From NCBI RefSeq assembly GCF_004217565.1, contig NZ_SHLA01000001.1:1426001-1490000 (forward strand): DNA of 64,000 bases, given 5' to 3'. Shown piece after piece: positions 60,536-64,000 of the stretch (its first letter is position 1; every line of letters begins with the position of its first letter). Below the pieces are notes generated by a model that was not told where the DNA came from, did no database searches, and saw only the letters and a program-made list of their open reading frames with translations. The stretch comes from Zhihengliuella halotolerans (GTDB taxonomy: Bacteria; Actinomycetota; Actinomycetes; Actinomycetales; Micrococcaceae). A program made the position numbers and the translations under genes.

Positions 60536-61933
60536 TCAGCCGCGCGGACCGCGGGCGGCCAACGCGCCCGAGACGAGGAAGGCCATCTCGAGGGACTGCC
60601 GGTGGTTGAGGCGTGGATCGCAGAGCGACTCGTAGAGGTCGTCGAACTGCTCCTCACGGATCGGGTCGGCTCCGCCGAGGCACTCGGCGACGTCGTCGCC
60701 CGTCATCTCCACGTGCAGGCCGCCGGCGACCGTCCCGAGGCTGTCGTGGACTTCGAAGAATCCGCGGACCTCGTCCATGACGTCGTCGAACCGGCGGGTC
60801 TTGTAACCGTTGGCGCTCGTGACCGTGTTGCCGTGCATCGGGTCCGTCACCCAGACGACCTCCGCGCCGGAGGCGGTGACCTTCTCGACGAGGTTCGGCA
60901 GCTTCTCGCGGATGTTCTGCGCGCCCATGCGGGAGATGAAGGTCAAGCGGCCCGGCTCGCGGGTGGGGTCCAGCTTGTCGATCAGAGCGAGAGCGTCGTC
61001 CGGGGTCGTCGTCGGGCCGAGCTTGACGCCGATCGGGTTGCGCACGCGCGAGAGGAAATCAACGTGCGCCCCGTCCAGTTCGCGGGTCCGCTCACCGATC
61101 CACAGGAAGTGGCCGGAGGTGTCGTAGGGCTGGCCCGTGCGAGAGTCCGTGCGTGTCAGCGGGCGCTCGTAGTCGAGCAGCAAGGCCTCGTGCGCGGCAA
61201 AGAACTCGGTCCGCTTGAGCGCCTCGAAGTCGGCACCGCACGCCTCCATGAAGCGCACCGCGCGGTCAATCTCCGCAGCGAGGGACTCGTACTGCTTGTA
61301 GGCCGGGTTGGCGCGGAAGCCCTGGTTCCACTGGTGCACGGCGCGCAGGTCGGCGAAGCCGCCCTGCGTGAACGCCCGAATCAGATTCAGGGTCGAGGCC
61401 GATGTGTGGTACGCCTGCACCATGCGTGCCGGGTCATGCCGGCGGGACTCCTCGGTGAAGTCGTAGCCGTTGACGATCTCGCCGCGGAAGGCCGGCAGCG
61501 TCACGCCATCGCGAGTCTCCATGTCGGAGGAGCGCGGCTTGGCGAACTGCCCGGCCATGCGCCCCATCTTGATCACGGGCATCGAGGCGCCGTAGGTCAG
61601 CACCACGGACATCTGCAGGATCGTCTTGACGCGGGCACTGATCCGGTCGGCGGTCGCTCCTTCGAAGGTCTCGGCGCAGTCACCTCCCTGCAGCAGGAAG
61701 GCGCGGCCCTTCGCCGCCTCGGCCAGGCGTTCGCGGAGAATGTCGACCTCTCCGGCAAAGACCAGTGGCGGCAAAGATGCCAGCTCGTCGACGGCACGCC
61801 GATGCTCGTCGGTGCCGCTCCAGCTCGGCTGCTGTTTGATCGGCAGCTCGCGCCAGGCGTCGAGCCCGGGGTCAGTCGCAGGGCCAGGGACAGGCGCCGT
61901 CAACGGCGCGGATTCGGTTCCAGTCTCGCTCAC
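60536..61933 (-). CDS. aroG: Class II 3-deoxy-D-arabino-heptulosonate 7-phosphate synthase
   Basis: The 465-residue class II DAHP synthase has the blocks FLLQGGDCAETF, RMAGQFAKPRS, GDFAFL-equivalent LNLIRAFTQGGF, GEHFLW-equivalent SGHFLWIGERT and WVTDPMHGNT. It joins phosphoenolpyruvate and erythrose 4-phosphate at the first step of aromatic amino acid synthesis. GTG at 61933 (VSETGTESAPL) is chosen; a TTG at 61954 in the same frame is possible. Confidence 0.95.
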   Translation of the reverse strand: MSETGTESAPLTAPVPGPATDPGLDAWRELPIKQQPSWSGTDEHRRAVDELASLPPLVFAGEVDILRERLAEAAKGRAFLLQGGDCAETFEGATADRISARVKTILQMSVVLTYGASMPVIKMGRMAGQFAKPRSSDMETRDGVTLPAFRGEIVNGYDFTEESRRHDPARMVQAYHTSASTLNLIRAFTQGGFADLRAVHQWNQGFRANPAYKQYESLAAEIDRAVRFMEACGADFEALKRTEFFAAHEALLLDYERPLTRTDSRTGQPYDTSGHFLWIGERTRELDGAHVDFLSRVRNPIGVKLGPTTTPDDALALIDKLDPTREPGRLTFISRMGAQNIREKLPNLVEKVTASGAEVVWVTDPMHGNTVTSANGYKTRRFDDVMDEVRGFFEVHDSLGTVAGGLHVEMTGDDVAECLGGADPIREEQFDDLYESLCDPRLNHRQSLEMAFLVSGALAARGPRG

Positions 61934-62002
61934 AACTACCAGAGTAGAACCCAACCGGGCCCGGCCCGTACTTCGGTCCGTAATATGGGCACCACACGCG
62001 GT

Positions 62003-62743
62003 TCAGGCCGCGTCCGCACCGCCGCGGTCGACCCGCGCGGCCTTCGCCGCTGCCGCCTTGCGCTCGGCCGCAAGCTGATTCTTGACCGTGGTGGCGTAGA
62101 CGTCCGCATACTCCTGCCCCGACAGGCGCATGATCGCGTACATGATCTCGTCCGTCACCGAGCGCTGCACAAAGCGGTCGTCTTCGAGGCCCGCGTAGCG
62201 CGAGAAATCCAGCGGTTCGCCGATGATCATGCCGACGCGCCGGATGTTCGGCACCGTCTTGCCGATCGGCTGAACCTTGTCCGTGCCGATCATCGCGATG
62301 GGAATCACGGGCACGCCGGTCGCCAGAGCCAGCTTCGCGACCCCGAGTTTACCCCGGTAGAGCCGGCCGTCCGGGCTGCGGGTGCCCTCGGGGTAGATGC
62401 CGAGGAGATTTCCGTCGAGGAGCGTCTTCTCCCCTGCGCCGAGCGACTGCTCGGACGCCTTGCCACCCGAACGGTCCATGGGCAGCTGATTCGTCATGCG
62501 GAAGAACGCCGCGGTGACCTTGCCCTTCAATCCGCGCCCCGTGAAGTAGTCGCTCTTGGCCAGAAACACGACAGGCCGTTCCACTTCGACCGGGAGGAAC
62601 ACCGAGTCCGAGACGGAGAGATGGTTGCTGGCCAGGATGGCCCCGCCTTCGGCCGGCACGTTGTCGAGCCCCTTCACCCACGGCCGGAACAGCATCTTCA
62701 CCAACGGTCCGATAAAGAGCCGCTTCATCACCCAATAGAACAC
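62003..62743 (-). CDS. 1-acyl-sn-glycerol-3-phosphate acyltransferase (PlsC family)
   Basis: The 246-residue protein has the acyltransferase motifs SNHLSVSDS (HX4D, catalytic His and Asp) and YPEGTRSPDG, plus MIGTDKVQPIGK. An N-terminal hydrophobic segment (WVMKRLFIGPLV) fits membrane association. It adds a second acyl chain to lysophosphatidate or a related acceptor in phospholipid synthesis. Confidence 0.92.
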   Translation of the reverse strand: MFYWVMKRLFIGPLVKMLFRPWVKGLDNVPAEGGAILASNHLSVSDSVFLPVEVERPVVFLAKSDYFTGRGLKGKVTAAFFRMTNQLPMDRSGGKASEQSLGAGEKTLLDGNLLGIYPEGTRSPDGRLYRGKLGVAKLALATGVPVIPIAMIGTDKVQPIGKTVPNIRRVGMIIGEPLDFSRYAGLEDDRFVQRSVTDEIMYAIMRLSGQEYADVYATTVKNQLAAERKAAAAKAARVDRGGADAA

Positions 62744-62887
62744 GGGGTTCGCCTTCCGCCAGTTGTTCGCGTGGCGCCCGGTCCGGCGCAGGCCGGATGA
62801 CGAGCGGCAGTCGTCTAGGCTCTACTTTAGGCACAACCCAGCCGCGGGTGCTCCCCGCGTCCGATTCGCTTCTCTCTCAGGAGTCCC

Positions 62888-63730
62888 ATGAGCGCATCAT
62901 CGAACCCGATCCAGCCCCGGGCGACGGACGACGACGGCGTCCCGCCTCCGCGTCTCTCGCACCTGCCCGCCTCGCTGACCGCACCCGTCATGGCCCGCCC
63001 GACTTCCGGAAAGCGGCCCGGGGTCGCCGCCCTCGTCATCCACGGCTTCACCTCCTCCCCCGCGAGCATGCGACCGTGGGCCGAGTTCCTGCTCGACGCC
63101 GGATACGCGGTGAGCCTGCCCGTACTGCCCGGGCACTGCACGAGTTGGCCCGATCTCGCACGCACTCCGTGGTCGGCCTGGCGAGCCGCCGTCAGGACCG
63201 CGTTCGACGAGCTCCAACGCAACCACGACCGGGTCTACGTCTGCGGCCTGTCGATGGGCGGCGCGCTGGCCCTCGATCTTGCTGCCCGCCGTTCGCCGGC
63301 GGGGCTGGCACTGGTGAACCCTGCGCTCACGTTCGCGAACCCGACCGCACACGCCGCCCGCGCCCTCAAGCTGGGCATCCGGTCGGTCGCCGCTATCGCC
63401 AATGACATCGCACGGCCCGGGCAGGATGAGCAGGCCTACGCGCGAACGCCGATGGCCGCCGTAGACCAGCTGGGGCGGCTCATGCGGCAGACGACCGCGA
63501 CCCTGCCGCAGGTGACCGCGCCGACGATCGTGTTCCGCTCCGCGATCGACCACGTGGTCCCCGAGACAAGCGTGGCCGTTCTGCAGCGCCGACTGGGCAC
63601 GCCCCCGAGCCAGCGACACATCGTACGCCTGGAGAAGAGCTTCCACGTCGCAACGCTCGACCACGACGACGAGCGCATCTTCTCCGAAACGCTGAGATTT
63701 TTCGATGCCGCTGCGGCGCTTCGCGACTGA
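62888..63730 (+). CDS. Alpha/beta hydrolase (carboxylesterase/monoacylglycerol lipase-like)
   Basis: The 280-residue protein has HGFTSSPAS (oxyanion loop), the nucleophile elbow GLSMGGA, the Asp in RSAIDHVV and His in LEKSFHVATLDHD, so a full Ser-Asp-His triad. It resembles thermostable carboxylesterase Est30 and monoacylglycerol lipases. It likely hydrolyses short acyl esters. It lies between plsC and an acyl-CoA ligase, both lipid genes. Confidence 0.88.
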   Translation: MSASSNPIQPRATDDDGVPPPRLSHLPASLTAPVMARPTSGKRPGVAALVIHGFTSSPASMRPWAEFLLDAGYAVSLPVLPGHCTSWPDLARTPWSAWRAAVRTAFDELQRNHDRVYVCGLSMGGALALDLAARRSPAGLALVNPALTFANPTAHAARALKLGIRSVAAIANDIARPGQDEQAYARTPMAAVDQLGRLMRQTTATLPQVTAPTIVFRSAIDHVVPETSVAVLQRRLGTPPSQRHIVRLEKSFHVATLDHDDERIFSETLRFFDAAAALRD

Positions 63731-63747
63731 TCAGCCGCGAAACTTGT

Positions 63748-63790
63748 TACTATTCAGTAGCACTGTGATGTACGCCACGACCGTGGCGTA
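63748..63790 (+). promoter_or_regulatory. Two palindromes in the promoter of the acyl-CoA ligase gene
   Basis: TACTATTCAGTA (63748-63759) and the perfect TACGCCACG-AC-CGTGGCGTA (63771-63790) lie 37-80 bases before the start. TACTATTCA also includes a possible -10. They look like operators, perhaps for a TetR-type lipid regulator. Confidence 0.5.
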
Positions 63791-63826
63791 TCATCAACAC
63801 CAAGACAACTCACTAGGGAGGGTCCC

Positions 63827-64000
63827 GTGCGCGAGAAGAGCGTTGCCCCACTGATCGTCAGCCCCTCGGACACCAACATCACCGACTTCGTCCTCCGCCA
63901 GGAGGAGAGCCCCGAGAATCTGGCCCTCTTCTCCGTGCCCACGGAGAACGACGCCTGGCGCGACATCACCGCGCGGGACTTCGGTGCCGACGTTCGCAAG
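63827..64000 (+). CDS. Long-chain acyl-CoA ligase, N-terminal part
   Basis: GTG at 63827 follows GGGAGGG. The 58 visible residues (VREKSVAPLIVSPSDTNITD, then FSVPTENDAWRDITARDF) match the opening of actinobacterial FadD15-like AMP-dependent acyl-CoA ligases. The catalytic motifs lie outside the window. It would activate fatty acids to acyl-CoA. Confidence 0.8.
   Translation, partial: MREKSVAPLIVSPSDTNITDFVLRQEESPENLALFSVPTENDAWRDITARDFGADVRK

Noticed and set aside
1-64000. CRISPR array, insertion sequences or rRNA genes
   Set aside because: No regularly spaced repeats, transposase motifs with terminal repeats, or rRNA sequence were seen on either strand.

Overview
The window is a high-GC actinobacterial chromosome segment, most likely from the Micrococcales and close to the Arthrobacter/Micrococcaceae group. 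The basis is the gene set and order: ftsE-ftsX-M23 peptidase-smpB-ssrA, prfB, a tad pilus locus, a WhiB1-like protein, a PASTA kinase and a class II DAHP synthase. The tmRNA tag reads ADSKRTDFALAA. The family assignment is inference; no 16S gene is present.

Left host part (1-13070). A tightly overlapped rightward operon encodes a Mn/Zn ABC importer (substrate-binding protein cut by the window edge, ATPase, permease), a DtxR/MntR-type regulator and two CrcB/Fluc fluoride channel subunits. Leftward genes follow: a small membrane protein, ssrA with its terminator, smpB, a coiled-coil M23 peptidase with ftsX and ftsE, a two-subunit CoA-transferase, prfB, and three small TadE/TadG-like pilus genes.

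Centre (13065-53283). An apparently complete prophage of about 40.2 kb with siphovirus-type gene order lies inside a small Flp-pilin-like gene of the tad operon. The two halves of that gene sit 40 kb apart, next to the sequence CATGAG at each end. Joined at this core they restore one in-frame 79-residue protein with a good ribosome-binding site. The prophage runs from attL as follows: a cargo region (lipoprotein and secreted protein pair, duplicated zinc-knuckle/HTH protein, secreted cell-wall-binding nuclease, Doc-type toxin-antitoxin pair with an unusual C-terminal extension); lysis genes (holin, amidase); tail genes including a tape measure with an M23 domain and tail-assembly chaperones with a visible -1 slippery site; head genes; terminase, HNH and P-loop genes; an early leftward operon with a WhiB protein, a ParB-like protein and a replication-like protein carrying an HNH domain; an immunity region with repeated TTAGGC operators; a rightward trio of regulator, nucleotidyltransferase-like protein and partner; and a large serine integrase whose stop codon lies 14 bases before the attR core.

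Right host part (53266-64000). The other half of the tad operon (pilin N-terminal part, tadC, tadB, tadA) is followed by a membrane protein, a WhiB1-like regulator, a PASTA-domain Ser/Thr kinase, a small membrane protein, class II DAHP synthase (aroG), a PlsC acyltransferase, an alpha/beta hydrolase and the start of a long-chain acyl-CoA ligase.

The most interesting points are the split pilin gene, which makes prophage excision a possible pilus switch, and several undescribed-looking cargo modules: the nucleotidyltransferase plus 342-residue partner beside the integrase, the CWB2-nuclease fusion, and the Doc fusion.
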